A DNA stretch of 64,000 nucleotides from Alteromonas lipotrueiana. Lineage in GTDB: Bacteria > Pseudomonadota > Gammaproteobacteria > Enterobacterales > Alteromonadaceae. Positions within the stretch are counted from its first letter, which is position 1. The number at the start of each line of letters is the position of its first letter. The position numbers and the translations under genes were made by a program. A model generated the notes under the pieces. The model saw only the letters and a program-made list of their open reading frames with translations. It was not told where the DNA came from and did no database searches. Shown piece after piece: positions 53,911 through 63,052 of the stretch. Location: the NCBI RefSeq assembly GCF_019249245.1, contig NZ_JAESDK010000010.1, positions 1-64,000 on the forward strand, in the 5' to 3' direction.

Positions 53911-55047
53911 TTAGTTACGATCTTTTGGAACTTCTTCTGTAGCAGTTACACGAATATGAATACGACGATTCTTTTCATGTGCCGCTCGGGTGTTAGATTC
54001 ATCTAACAATTGGTTTTCACCAAAGCCTTCAGTGCTAAGACGTGATGCTTCAATGTTGTACTCGTTAATCAAAACTTCTTTGAACGCTTCAGCACGACGC
54101 TTTGAAAGGTCCATATTGTACTGTGCATCGCCAGGCTGTGAAGCATGACCTTCAATCAGGGCATCAGTTTTGCCATAACGTTTCATGAACGAGGCAAATT
54201 CCTGAATTTTCTCGGCACGAGGATCAGTAACTTCTGCACTGTTGTGTGGGAAGAAAACGCGAACGGTATGCGTTACTTCTTTTTCTTCAAACACAGTACA
54301 ACCGTCAGAATCTACACGGTCGTTGCTTGGAGTGTCTGCACAACGGTCTTTGTTGTCAGCTACGCCGTCGTTGTCGCTGTCCTGAGAAATCTCACAACCA
54401 CGGTTGTCAACCTGAACACCCGCTGGGGTATTGGCGCAATCGTCCATGTTGTTCATCACGCCGTCATTGTCAGAGTCATTGTTAACAGGCGTGCTAGGAG
54501 CCGGTGTCGGCGCTGAAGAACTAGAACCACCCATAGGGAACGCAACACCTACTTTGGCGCTGTAGTCGTTGTAGCTCTTATCAAGACCCTGATATGCAGC
54601 AATTTCAGTAACCAGTTTTACTTTTTCAGTAATATCCCAGTGTTTACCAATACCGAGATCAACCAGGTCATGGTTTTCGTTAAAGTTCTGGCGCTTATAA
54701 CCACCGAATAAATACCACATATCATTCGGTAGGAAATACATGGCATCAACACCATAAGAAACACCCGAAACGCTATCGTCGGTACCCAAAACCTGTTTGT
54801 AGTCGATGTCCAGTGCGGTCAGTTCTGCGCGCACGGCCCAGTCCTGATTGAAACGCCAGCCATATTCGCCACCAAAACCACGGCCATCGTCCATCAGATC
54901 ATCGGCAGGTTTGGTTTCTTCGGCACTGTAATACATGCCGTATAAACCAATCCAGCTATCGTATGGCTTGCCAGTATTTTCTTGTGCAAAGCTGTTGGCT
55001 GACATAACGGCCAAAGCAACTGCAGCAACGCTAAATGTTTTTTTCAT
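53911..55047 (-). CDS. OmpA-like outer-membrane protein with TSP3 linker
   Basis: The 378-residue protein (ATG at 55047 after AGGA; a GTG at 55053 adds two residues) has a signal peptide ending SFAQ, an eight-stranded barrel (~25-175), a Pro/Ser linker, thrombospondin type 3 calcium-binding repeats (DSDNDGV, ~190-245), and a C-terminal OmpA/peptidoglycan-binding domain (VFFPHNSAEVTDP, IEGHASQPGDAQYNMDLSKRRA, ENRRIHIRV-like end). It ties the outer membrane to the cell wall. Confidence 0.95.
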   Translation of the reverse strand: MKKTFSVAAVALAVMSANSFAQENTGKPYDSWIGLYGMYYSAEETKPADDLMDDGRGFGGEYGWRFNQDWAVRAELTALDIDYKQVLGTDDSVSGVSYGVDAMYFLPNDMWYLFGGYKRQNFNENHDLVDLGIGKHWDITEKVKLVTEIAAYQGLDKSYNDYSAKVGVAFPMGGSSSSAPTPAPSTPVNNDSDNDGVMNNMDDCANTPAGVQVDNRGCEISQDSDNDGVADNKDRCADTPSNDRVDSDGCTVFEEKEVTHTVRVFFPHNSAEVTDPRAEKIQEFASFMKRYGKTDALIEGHASQPGDAQYNMDLSKRRAEAFKEVLINEYNIEASRLSTEGFGENQLLDESNTRAAHEKNRRIHIRVTATEEVPKDRN

Positions 55048-55150
55048 AGTCACATCCTATGTAAAGTTGAGTGATAAACTTATTTCCGGGAATTATGCAG
55101 GTACTATACCAAAACAGCATAAAGAAACATGCAAGTATACAACCCCGTGA

Positions 55151-55588
55151 TTACTTTTGACAACCGTTTAGTGTAATGGTAATACTCCGAGAACCCCCAT
55201 GGTTGCGGTGTTCCGCTAGAATAATACCTTGCCACGTACCAAGTTGTAGCTTCCCATCTGCTATTGGAATGGTGACCTCACATCCCAACAGACTTGATTT
55301 TACATGCGCCGGCATGTCATCACTTCCTTCAAAAGTGTGAGTAAAATACGGCGTGTCTTCCTTCACAGTATGGTTAAACCACGCTTCCAGATCAGTTCTG
55401 ACCGATGGATCGGCGTTTTCATTAATTGTTAATGATGCGCTCGTATGCTTTAACCAAAGATGAAGTAATCCTACTTTCAAGCTACTAATTTGAGGCAGGG
55501 CATCACATATGTCGTCAGTAATTAAGTGAAACCCACGAGGCTTTGCCGGCAATGTAAGGGTTTCACTGTGCCAATAGCTATTTGTCAA
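55151..55588 (-). CDS. yjbQ: YjbQ/UPF0047 family protein
   Basis: The 145-residue protein matches the YjbQ family from SETLTLPAKPRGFHLITDDI to the C-terminus: GLLHLWLKHTSASLTINENADPSVR, EGSDDMPAHVKSSLLG and GTWQGIILAEHRNHGGSR with the conserved His and Glu. Some members can make thiamine phosphate weakly, but the true role is unclear. The start is unusual: a TTG at 55588 best fits the family length, overlapping the cheX stop by 11 bases; an in-frame ATG at 55615 would add nine residues. It is the last gene of the zur-cheX-yjbQ run. Confidence 0.85.
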   Translation of the reverse strand: MTNSYWHSETLTLPAKPRGFHLITDDICDALPQISSLKVGLLHLWLKHTSASLTINENADPSVRTDLEAWFNHTVKEDTPYFTHTFEGSDDMPAHVKSSLLGCEVTIPIADGKLQLGTWQGIILAEHRNHGGSRSITITLNGCQK

Positions 55589-56042
55589 AACAAATTTCCA
55601 TATGGGCCATACCATCGTCACTATGAAAAGGCATGATAAGTTTCGGGCCATCTACCTGATGGCTTATTGTATGCTGTTTACCAGAAACCACAATAGGCGT
55701 AGCCATGCCAAAGTCGAAGCCTTTTTCGGACAATTCGCGCTTTGCGTTGCCACAAATCATGTTGGTTATCTCGCCTACCATGTCGGCAACATCTGCATCT
55801 ATTGCTGCGGGCCGCTCCCCCACCATGCGCTCCATTAGAGTTAATGCCAGATTTTCATCAAAGGTAATAGATAACGAGCCTTTAACCTGAGGACCTACCA
55901 TACCAATTAAACCCGACACATCCCCCTTAGCAATATCAGTCTTTTTTTTCATCGGCTTACCAGGCTTTAGGCTGGTTTGAGCCATAGTTTCAAGGACGTT
56001 AAGTAGTCCGCTTATGAATGGATTTACAAACTCAGCATTCAT
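55578..56042 (-). CDS. cheX: CheX-type chemotaxis phosphatase
   Basis: The 154-residue protein is a single CheC/CheX domain. The catalytic helix pattern E-x2-N is in GEITNMICGNAKREL, where Glu and Asn remove the phosphate from CheY-P. There is one such motif, as in CheX rather than CheC. It overlaps the end of zur by 11 bases and the start of yjbQ, so translation of all three is coupled. Its place behind a zinc regulator rather than among chemotaxis genes is odd. Confidence 0.85.
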   Translation of the reverse strand: MNAEFVNPFISGLLNVLETMAQTSLKPGKPMKKKTDIAKGDVSGLIGMVGPQVKGSLSITFDENLALTLMERMVGERPAAIDADVADMVGEITNMICGNAKRELSEKGFDFGMATPIVVSGKQHTISHQVDGPKLIMPFHSDDGMAHMEICFDK

Positions 56043-56511
56043 GATGTTCCTGCCCCTTTATTTCTTCCTTTTCGGCTTGCTGGCAATCAGCGCACAAACC
56101 ATGTGCTTCAATGGTCTGTTTTGATACTGAAAAACCATGCTCCTGTGCTTGTTTGTCCAGTGTGGCTTTTAAGCCCTGCGACTGAATTTCTGCGACATCA
56201 CCACAACTGTCGCAAATAAGAAACTGCACAGGGTGGTGACACCCGAAATGATAACAGGCTACGAACGCATTGGTCGATTCCAACCGGTGAATAAAACCAA
56301 ATTCAAGCAAAAAATCTAATGCCCGATACACGGTGGCCGGTTTGGCACTGGTTTCTGTTTCTTTCAAAGAATCAAGAAGTTCATAAGCACCCATCGGCCC
56401 ATGCTTGCCAAGCAGAATATCGTATACCTTTTCTCTTAACGGAGTAAAACGTACATTACGCTGTTCGCAATACGCGCGGGCTTTGTTGATCAGGGTAACA
56501 TTTGTCATCAT
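56032..56511 (-). CDS. zur: Fur-family zinc regulator Zur
   Basis: The 159-residue protein has the Fur winged helix (RNVRFTPLREKVYDILL, KPATVYRALDFLLEFGFIHRLES) and the metal-binding C-terminal half with HFGCHHPVQFLICDSCG and HGLCADCQQ, whose two CxxC pairs hold structural zinc. The spacing and the tail EHHEC fit Zur better than Fur or PerR. It represses zinc uptake genes when zinc is sufficient. Confidence 0.9.
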   Translation of the reverse strand: MMTNVTLINKARAYCEQRNVRFTPLREKVYDILLGKHGPMGAYELLDSLKETETSAKPATVYRALDFLLEFGFIHRLESTNAFVACYHFGCHHPVQFLICDSCGDVAEIQSQGLKATLDKQAQEHGFSVSKQTIEAHGLCADCQQAEKEEIKGQEHHEC

Positions 56512-56557
56512 CTCATCTTTCGCTGTTTAAGTGCATTGTATTACCGTAGGTTCAGAC

Positions 56558-57043
56558 TTAATCTTTTTTAATCTGTTGTGCTTGTTGAATACTTTGAGCG
56601 CTGTGTTGCTCTAACATATGGCTAATTAATTTGTCTTCAAGGGCAAAGCGGTCTTCCAGCGTTTCGCCTAATGCAGCCAGTTTAGTATCAAACTTAGCGC
56701 TATCAGCAGCGTTTAGCTGGGTAGCGAAGGCATCATTAAACAACAATGCATCATCAGTCGTGCCCGCAAGTTGAGGGTAAACGTCCTGTTTGAGGGCCTG
56801 GCCAGAGCGGTCGTCACTTACTAAAATGTCATAGACCTCAAAATGTCCTGCCGACAAATAATCCATCAGCATGTTGCAAAAATCTGTTATTTTTTGTTGT
56901 TCGGGCAAGCAGGGCGGCGATTGGCGTAACCCAATAAGCTGACAATACTCAATAAGTAACTGCTGACGCGCGTGAAGCCAGTGGTCGATAGTTGCAGAGT
57001 GACCACTCCATTTGTTTTGCAGTTGTTCAAGTTTGTTTAACAT
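56558..57043 (-). CDS. rsd: Anti-sigma-70 factor Rsd/AlgQ family
   Basis: The 161-residue all-helical protein begins MLNKLEQLQNKWSGHSATIDHWLHARQQLLIEYCQLIG and contains LPEQQKITDFCNMLMDYLSAGHFEVYD, the characteristic Rsd/AlgQ segments. In E. coli Rsd binds region 4 of sigma-70 in stationary phase and also stimulates SpoT. It is divergent from nudC, 174 bases away, and is separated from zur by 46 bases. Confidence 0.9.
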   Translation of the reverse strand: MLNKLEQLQNKWSGHSATIDHWLHARQQLLIEYCQLIGLRQSPPCLPEQQKITDFCNMLMDYLSAGHFEVYDILVSDDRSGQALKQDVYPQLAGTTDDALLFNDAFATQLNAADSAKFDTKLAALGETLEDRFALEDKLISHMLEQHSAQSIQQAQQIKKD

Positions 57044-57217
57044 ATTGCCTCTTAGACAAAATCGTCAGCACATTACACAAAGCCATATAATAAGTATAAC
57101 ACTGCCACTGAACAGCACAAATTGCTTGTTATTTTACTTAGTTACCATAAGCGCTTGTCACTGTAACCAGTGGGGCATTATCATCGTATGCATTCACCCT
57201 TAAGGTAATTTTGCATC

Positions 57218-58045
57218 ATGATGAATAAAGTTAACCCTTGCGTACTTACCGAACATACTGGCCGCTGGGTTATTGTAGCCAGTGACAAAGTATTAGTGGC
57301 AAATACCACCGGAGAGTTACCTGAAGGCAGCTGGACAAATCTGCCTTTTTTACAGCATTACGCGGACCAGGTGCATTTATTACCGGCACTTAATTATGGT
57401 GACAGGCCGGTTTCAAAACTGCATGTATTAGATGTAGGCAGCGAACATATTGATGCCCCTGGCTGGCAGTGGGTATCGTTACGGCACTTGCTCATGCAAC
57501 ATGATGCCCAGACTTTCAATGAATTTGCCCGAGCCTGGCAGTATATCCATTTTCTGCGCACGCACCGCTATTGCGGACAGTGCGGTTCGCCTGCTGAACA
57601 GGTCGACTGGGAGATGGCCATGCAGTGTTCACGTTGCCGCCACCGAACCTACCCGCGAGTCTCCCCCTGTATTATCGTTGCAATTAGCCATGGCAATAAA
57701 ATGTTGTTAGCCCGTGGGGTACGACATAAAGATCCCGATATGTATTCAACTTTGGCAGGGTTTGTCGAAAGTGGAGAAACACTGGAGCAGGCTGTGCATC
57801 GGGAGGTATTCGAAGAGGTTGGCATCACGGTGAAGAACATTCGGTATTTTGACAGCCAGCCCTGGCCCTTCCCGCATTCGCTGATGGTGGGGTTTGTGGC
57901 AGAGTACGCGGCCGGCGATATCTGTATTGATGAACGTGAAATTGTGGATGCTCAGTGGTTTGAATTTACCCGGCTACCCAAAACGCCCCCTAAAGAATCT
58001 ATTGCCGGACGCCTTATTGATGCGGCTTTAGCCGATGCTCGATAA
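57218..58045 (+). CDS. nudC: NAD(H) pyrophosphatase / RNA decapping hydrolase NudC
   Basis: The 275-residue protein has an N-terminal domain, a four-cysteine zinc site (RYCGQCG and MQCSRCRHRTYPR, ~118-145), the Nudix box (~181-203, GFVESGETLEQ ... EEVGI) and the NudC-specific SQPWPFPHSLM. It hydrolyses NADH and removes NAD caps from RNA. A strongly supported identification; the gene faces hemE on the same strand. Confidence 0.95.
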   Translation: MMNKVNPCVLTEHTGRWVIVASDKVLVANTTGELPEGSWTNLPFLQHYADQVHLLPALNYGDRPVSKLHVLDVGSEHIDAPGWQWVSLRHLLMQHDAQTFNEFARAWQYIHFLRTHRYCGQCGSPAEQVDWEMAMQCSRCRHRTYPRVSPCIIVAISHGNKMLLARGVRHKDPDMYSTLAGFVESGETLEQAVHREVFEEVGITVKNIRYFDSQPWPFPHSLMVGFVAEYAAGDICIDEREIVDAQWFEFTRLPKTPPKESIAGRLIDAALADAR

Positions 58046-58181
58046 TTTAAGGTAACTCATACGGGCGGACCCTGAATAGACGATTTGATGCGGGTACAAA
58101 AATGCTACCTGCAATAGCAAAAGTTGTTATACTTCGGGCCTTTCAGGTGCGCCACTGACCATCAAGAATTTAGAGGAAGTT

Positions 58182-59270
58182 ATGTCACAGCAGTCCGATA
58201 AGCCAGTTTCAGAGCTGAAAAATGACCGTTATCTACGGGCTTTAATGAAGCAACCTGTCGATATGACTCCGGTATGGATGATGCGTCAGGCCGGACGCTA
58301 TTTACCCGAATACAAAGCAACCCGGGCACAAGCCGGCGATTTTATGTCGCTGTGCCGAAATGCCGATCTGGCTTGCGAAGTGACAATGCAGCCATTACGT
58401 CGCTTCGAACTAGACGCGGCGATCTTGTTTTCAGACATACTGACCATTCCTGATGCCATGGGTCTGGGACTTTATTTTGAGCCCGGTGAAGGCCCAAAGT
58501 TTAGCCGCCCGTTAACCTGTGCGGCCGATGTGCGTAAAATCGGCATCCCCGACCCTGAAGGCGAACTGCAATATGTGATGAATGCAGTTCGTACTATTCG
58601 CCGCGAGCTGCGTGGGGAGGTGCCGCTTATCGGGTTCTCTGGAAGCCCCTGGACTTTGGCCACTTATATGATTGAAGGGGGAGCCAGTAAGGCATTCACC
58701 AAAATCAAAAAAATGGCCTTTGCCGAACCGGCCACGTTGCACGCGTTATTAGAAAAACTGGCCGACTCAGTCACCTCTTATCTCAATGCCCAAATTGCTG
58801 CGGGTGCTCAGTCGGTCATGATTTTTGACACCTGGGGCGGCGTATTATCGCCCCGTGATTACAACGATTTTTCGTTGCAATATATGGCTCGAATTGTAGA
58901 GGGTCTTACCCGTGAAAACGACGGGCGTAAAGTGCCGGTTACCTTGTTTACTAAAAATGGCGGGATGTGGCTTGAAGCCATTGCTGCCACCGGTTGTGAT
59001 GCGGTAGGCCTTGACTGGACCATTAATATTGATGAAGCCCGCGCCCGTATTGGCGATAAAGTGGCTTTACAGGGAAATATGGACCCCTCTATGCTTTATG
59101 CTGCCCCTGAACGCATTGAGCAGGAAGTGTCACAAATTCTGGCCAGCTATGGCAAAGGGTCTGGGCATGTATTTAATTTGGGTCATGGTATTCATCTTGA
59201 TGTACCCCCCGAAAATGCAGGCGTCTTTATTGATGCGGTGCATCGTTTAAGTCGCTCATATCATGAATAA
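58182..59270 (+). CDS. hemE: Uroporphyrinogen decarboxylase
   Basis: The 362-residue cytoplasmic enzyme converts uroporphyrinogen III to coproporphyrinogen III in heme synthesis. The N-terminal active-site signature [14 protein letters not shown] (~28-41) with catalytic Arg, the [17 protein letters not shown] segment (~148-164) and [23 protein letters not shown] near the end are all present. AGAGGAAG precedes the ATG. Length is normal. Confidence 0.97.
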   Translation: MSQQSDKPVSELKNDRYLRALMKQPVDMTPVWMMRQAGRYLPEYKATRAQAGDFMSLCRNADLACEVTMQPLRRFELDAAILFSDILTIPDAMGLGLYFEPGEGPKFSRPLTCAADVRKIGIPDPEGELQYVMNAVRTIRRELRGEVPLIGFSGSPWTLATYMIEGGASKAFTKIKKMAFAEPATLHALLEKLADSVTSYLNAQIAAGAQSVMIFDTWGGVLSPRDYNDFSLQYMARIVEGLTRENDGRKVPVTLFTKNGGMWLEAIAATGCDAVGLDWTINIDEARARIGDKVALQGNMDPSMLYAAPERIEQEVSQILASYGKGSGHVFNLGHGIHLDVPPENAGVFIDAVHRLSRSYHE

Positions 59271-59288
59271 AAAAGGCATAGTTACGGT

Positions 59289-59774
59289 ATGAAAAGCTGG
59301 ATCTATCTGCTCTTGTTAGGCTTTGCTGCCATAGCTGCTTATAAATTTGGCTATTATCAGGAGCAACTAGCAGATAGCGATGAAGACAAGCAGCGAATCA
59401 TGGCGCGCCTGGATCATAAGCCTGCGCTTCTGGCCACGACCCTGGAGTCTTCGATAGCCCCACAAGGCGAGTCGTTTATCAGCAGCGCCCCCGATTTTGA
59501 GGATATGTTCGACAGTGAGTCAGCAAGCCGGATAAAAGATTTTTTTACGTTGCATCCCCGGGCCGGTGAATTATTGCTGCATTCGGTAAAGTGCTCACTT
59601 AAAAGCTGCGAGCTAACCGGCGAATTCCGTGGCACTGCAGCTGATCTTAATTTAATGGTTGAACAGCTTGAGCACCAGGACTGGTGGCGTTATGGTAAAG
59701 CCATTCAAAACAGTACACTACAGGGCGATACGCACCATTTTACGTTGCGTTATCGGCCCGATATTACCTCCTAA
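59289..59774 (+). CDS. Membrane-anchored protein of unknown function
   Basis: The 161-residue protein has one N-terminal helix (WIYLLLLGFAAIAAYKFGYY, ~3-22) and then a soluble domain (~65-155: FEDMFDSESASRIKDFFTLHPRAGELLLHSVKCSLKSCELTGEF). Two cysteines (VKCSLKSCEL) may pair. It follows hemE after 18 bases and may be co-transcribed. The domain resembles short alpha/beta proteins of Alteromonadales that I cannot name. Confidence 0.6.
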   Translation: MKSWIYLLLLGFAAIAAYKFGYYQEQLADSDEDKQRIMARLDHKPALLATTLESSIAPQGESFISSAPDFEDMFDSESASRIKDFFTLHPRAGELLLHSVKCSLKSCELTGEFRGTAADLNLMVEQLEHQDWWRYGKAIQNSTLQGDTHHFTLRYRPDITS

Positions 59775-59782
59775 AAAAAGCC

Positions 59783-60928
59783 TCAGGCGTCGCGGGGCAA
59801 GCCTTTTTCTATGACGCGGGTTAGCCTTGCGGTTTTTCGACTGGCAGGTTCAGAACTATCCATTAATTTAGTTTGCTGTTGTTCAATGGCCCAATTCACG
59901 TGCGGTTTTAGTAACGGCGAAGCATCGGGCAGGCATTGCTGTAATACCTTCAGTATTATGGTGTCAGCGCGGGCATTACCTAGCGCGATAGCAATGTTAC
60001 GCCGCCACTTGTCATAACCAATACGACGAATAGGCGACCCTTCGGTGTTGCTTAAAAAAGTACTCTCATCCCACTGAAAAAGCGTTAGCAGCGATTGACC
60101 ATGCAATGTCTGGCGCGGATGAAAATCTGTCTCTTCAGTAAGCGCTGCGTAGCGATTCCAGGGACACACCAACTGACAGTCATCACACCCGTAAATACGA
60201 TTGCCCATAAGCGGGCGCAAGTGCTCTGGAATAATTCCGTCATATTCTATGGTCAGATAAGAAATACATTTTCGGGCATCTACCTGGTAAGGCGCAACGA
60301 TGGCCCCGGTAGGGCACATGGTCATACAGGCGGTACAACTGCCACACCCTTCGGCAACCGGTTCATCTACCGGCAGTGGCAAATTAATAAACAGCTCACC
60401 TAAAAAAAACCATGAGCCAGCTTCCCGGCTTAAGGTCAAAGAATGCTTACCCGTCCAGCCTAAGCCGGCTTTTTCGGCGATGGCATGCTCAAGCACCGGC
60501 GCCGAGTCAACAAAGGGTCTGAACTCAGTGTCTGATAACTCAAGGGTGATTTTTTCTCCCAACTGCTTAAGCCGCTTACGTAATACCTTGTGGTAATCGC
60601 GGCCCAGCGCATAGCGACTGATGTACGCAATATGGCTGTCTTTAAGATGGTGTGCAAAAGAGGCATCAGGGGGTAAGTAGTCCATCCGAACACTGATCAC
60701 CCTAACGGTACCGGGTACCAGTTCTTCGGGGCGGGCCCGTTTCATGCCATGCTTTTGCATGTAATCCATTTCGCCGTGATAGCCGTTGTTTAACCACTGC
60801 CGCAAAGCGTCTTCATGTTGCTGCAAATTAATGTCACTGATACCAACTTGCTGAAAGCCTAGCGCCCGGCCCCAAGCCTTGATATCGTGAGTCAACTGGA
60901 TTAAATCTACTGTACTGATTCTGGACAT
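59783..60928 (-). CDS. queG: Epoxyqueuosine reductase
   Basis: The 381-residue enzyme makes queuosine in tRNA by reducing epoxyqueuosine, using cobalamin and two [4Fe-4S] clusters. The ferredoxin-like cysteines are in CGSCTACMTMCPTGAI and CDDCQLVCPWNRYA; the cobalamin-binding N-terminal half includes ALGRDYHKVLRKRL and DSAPVLEHAIAEKAGLGWTGKH. The start at 60928 (MSRISTVDL) is chosen; in-frame ATGs at 60934 and 60949 are possible, the last overlapping the divergent nnr. Confidence 0.95.
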   Translation of the reverse strand: MSRISTVDLIQLTHDIKAWGRALGFQQVGISDINLQQHEDALRQWLNNGYHGEMDYMQKHGMKRARPEELVPGTVRVISVRMDYLPPDASFAHHLKDSHIAYISRYALGRDYHKVLRKRLKQLGEKITLELSDTEFRPFVDSAPVLEHAIAEKAGLGWTGKHSLTLSREAGSWFFLGELFINLPLPVDEPVAEGCGSCTACMTMCPTGAIVAPYQVDARKCISYLTIEYDGIIPEHLRPLMGNRIYGCDDCQLVCPWNRYAALTEETDFHPRQTLHGQSLLTLFQWDESTFLSNTEGSPIRRIGYDKWRRNIAIALGNARADTIILKVLQQCLPDASPLLKPHVNWAIEQQQTKLMDSSEPASRKTARLTRVIEKGLPRDA

Positions 60929-60934
60929 GGACAT

Positions 60935-62434
60935 ATGCTGGATACACAATTGAGCTCAAGTTTATCACACAAACTGTTTCGCGCCGATGCAGTGCGCGAC
61001 AATGAACAGCAAGCGGCCAGCGAAAGCTCGGTCACATTACTTACCTTGATGGAACGCGCAGGCGAGGCTATTTTCAGGCAGTGCGATAGCGCCTACCCAA
61101 AAGCCACGCAAATATTGGTTTTAGTCGGGCAGGGCAATAATGCCGGTGACGGATATATTGCCGCACTTTGTGCCCAACAGGCGGGACGCAAGGTAACTGT
61201 TTGTGCGGTCGAACCTGAGCGTCAGTTAGAAGGCGATGCAGGAGAGGCGCAACAGCGGTGGACAAAAGCGGGTAATTCGGTCTGTGGCTTCAGCGATACC
61301 GTGCTACAAAACGCTGATTTGGTGATAGATGCATTACTAGGTACCGGCATTAATACTTATATTCGCAACGAGTTTGCGCAAATTATTGATGCACTTAATC
61401 ATCATGACGTACCGGTAGTCAGTGTGGATGTGCCTTCAGGCATTGATGCTAATACTGGACACGCACTGGGTGGCTGTGTTCAGGCAGACATGACGGTGAC
61501 GCTGGTCGGCATTAAACCCGGCCTGACCACCGGCGTCGGTAAGCAGTCTTGTGGCCAGCTGGTTTATGATGACTTGGGCGTAGGCGAAGCCTTTGCCAAA
61601 CTGGCCAGGCCCTATGCGACCTGGTTGGATATACGTCAGTTCAGTAGCCTGGGGCCGCGTGATGTACATAGTCATAAAGGCTCATATGGGCGGTTACTGT
61701 GTGTCGGTGGCAACAAAGGCACAGCAGGCGCTATCAGGTTATCTGGTGAAGCAGCACTGCGCAGTGGCGCTGGGATGGTCCGGGCTTACGTTCACGAAAA
61801 ATCGATTATTCAGGTAAGTGCCGGGCGTCCCGAGCTAATGGTGACCAGTGAAGGGTTGAGCGATGCGTTGCAGTGGGCAAGTTGTGTGGTTATTGGCCCG
61901 GGGTTAGGGCAAGATGAATGGGCGCAGCAAACCTTTACTCAGGTTCTCAAACATTGTCAAAGCGAAGATAAACCGATTGTGCTGGATGCCGATGCATTAA
62001 ATTTATTAGGTCAGCAAGCCAGTGCGTATACTCTGGAACACAGTATCTTAACGCCGCACGCAGGCGAGGCTGCCAGGCTGCTTGGCGTATCAGTAGACGA
62101 TGTAGAAAGCGACCGTTTTAATTATGCGAAACAGTGCGCACAGCGTTATCATGCCACGTGTGTATTGAAAGGCGCTGGGACCATTATTGACGATGAAGAC
62201 TCGGTCGCGGTATGTCGTCATGGTAACCCGGGTATGGCAACCGCCGGTAGCGGTGATGTGTTAAGTGGTATACTTGGTGCTTTACTTGCACAGGGAATGA
62301 GTCTCGATATTGCCAGCCGTTATGGGGTAACCTTACACGCCAAGGCAGGGGATGATTTGGCGGGGCTTTATGGGCAACGCGGTATGTTGGCCAGCGATTT
62401 GTTTGACGCTGTGCGGGCATTGATTAATCAGTAA
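60935..62434 (+). CDS. nnr: Bifunctional NAD(P)HX epimerase / dehydratase
   Basis: The 499-residue repair enzyme restores hydrated NAD(P)H. The N-terminal YjeF_N epimerase domain (~10-220) has LVGQGNNAGDGYIAA and VDVPSGIDANTG; the C-terminal ADP-dependent dehydratase domain (~230-495) has HKGSYGRLLCVGGNKGTAGA, LTPHAGEAARLLG and NPGMATAGSGDVLSG. It is divergent from queG, and the two start regions nearly touch, so their promoters must lie inside each other's genes. Confidence 0.95.
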   Translation: MLDTQLSSSLSHKLFRADAVRDNEQQAASESSVTLLTLMERAGEAIFRQCDSAYPKATQILVLVGQGNNAGDGYIAALCAQQAGRKVTVCAVEPERQLEGDAGEAQQRWTKAGNSVCGFSDTVLQNADLVIDALLGTGINTYIRNEFAQIIDALNHHDVPVVSVDVPSGIDANTGHALGGCVQADMTVTLVGIKPGLTTGVGKQSCGQLVYDDLGVGEAFAKLARPYATWLDIRQFSSLGPRDVHSHKGSYGRLLCVGGNKGTAGAIRLSGEAALRSGAGMVRAYVHEKSIIQVSAGRPELMVTSEGLSDALQWASCVVIGPGLGQDEWAQQTFTQVLKHCQSEDKPIVLDADALNLLGQQASAYTLEHSILTPHAGEAARLLGVSVDDVESDRFNYAKQCAQRYHATCVLKGAGTIIDDEDSVAVCRHGNPGMATAGSGDVLSGILGALLAQGMSLDIASRYGVTLHAKAGDDLAGLYGQRGMLASDLFDAVRALINQ

Positions 62435-62507
62435 TATAGTAGTGTATTGGTCAGCCGCGCAAACTGCTGGCCAATATCAGACAATAGCAACAGGCAGTAG
62501 CGCATTC

Positions 62508-63011
62508 ATGTCACAGTTTTTATCACAGACACCTCTTAAGGTATCAATATCAAATGAACAACAAACCTGTGAGTTGGCTCAGCAACTGGCTGTACAGGCG
62601 CGCAGTTTTGCCCAACCAGGGTTGGTAATTTATCTTGAAGGTGATTTGGGCGCAGGCAAAACAACCTTTAGCCGTTACTTTATCCAGGCCCTGGGGCATT
62701 CAGGCAATGTGAAAAGTCCAACTTATACGCTCGTTGAACCCTATGAGTTAGAGGGGCTCGATGTGTATCATTTTGACTTGTACCGGCTAGGCGATCCTGA
62801 AGAGCTCGAATTTATGGGAATTCGTGACTACTTTGCTAAAAATACATTATGCGTAATTGAGTGGCCGGGGCAGGGTGAAGGCTGGCTCTCCCCTGCGGAT
62901 TTGCATATCTCAATTGAATTGCACCGTGAAAATCGGTTATTTATATTGCACGGCGAATCATTAGCTGGCAAAGCGCTAATTAATAAGTTAAACCAGCCCC
63001 AAGACAGCTAA
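62508..63011 (+). CDS. tsaE: tRNA threonylcarbamoyladenosine ATPase TsaE
   Basis: The 167-residue protein has the P-loop EGDLGAGKTTFSR (~45-57), then SPTYTLVEPYEL and FDLYRLGDPEELEFMGIRDYF of the YjeE/TsaE family, and VIEWPGQGEGWL. It works with TsaB-TsaD in making t6A37 in tRNA. The start at 62508 fits the family; a frame from 62442 has 22 extra residues. The order queG/nnr-tsaE-amiB matches E. coli. Confidence 0.95.
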   Translation: MSQFLSQTPLKVSISNEQQTCELAQQLAVQARSFAQPGLVIYLEGDLGAGKTTFSRYFIQALGHSGNVKSPTYTLVEPYELEGLDVYHFDLYRLGDPEELEFMGIRDYFAKNTLCVIEWPGQGEGWLSPADLHISIELHRENRLFILHGESLAGKALINKLNQPQDS

Positions 63012-63052
63012 TTTAACAACAATAACGACGATTCATCAGGCAAGGGCGAAGT

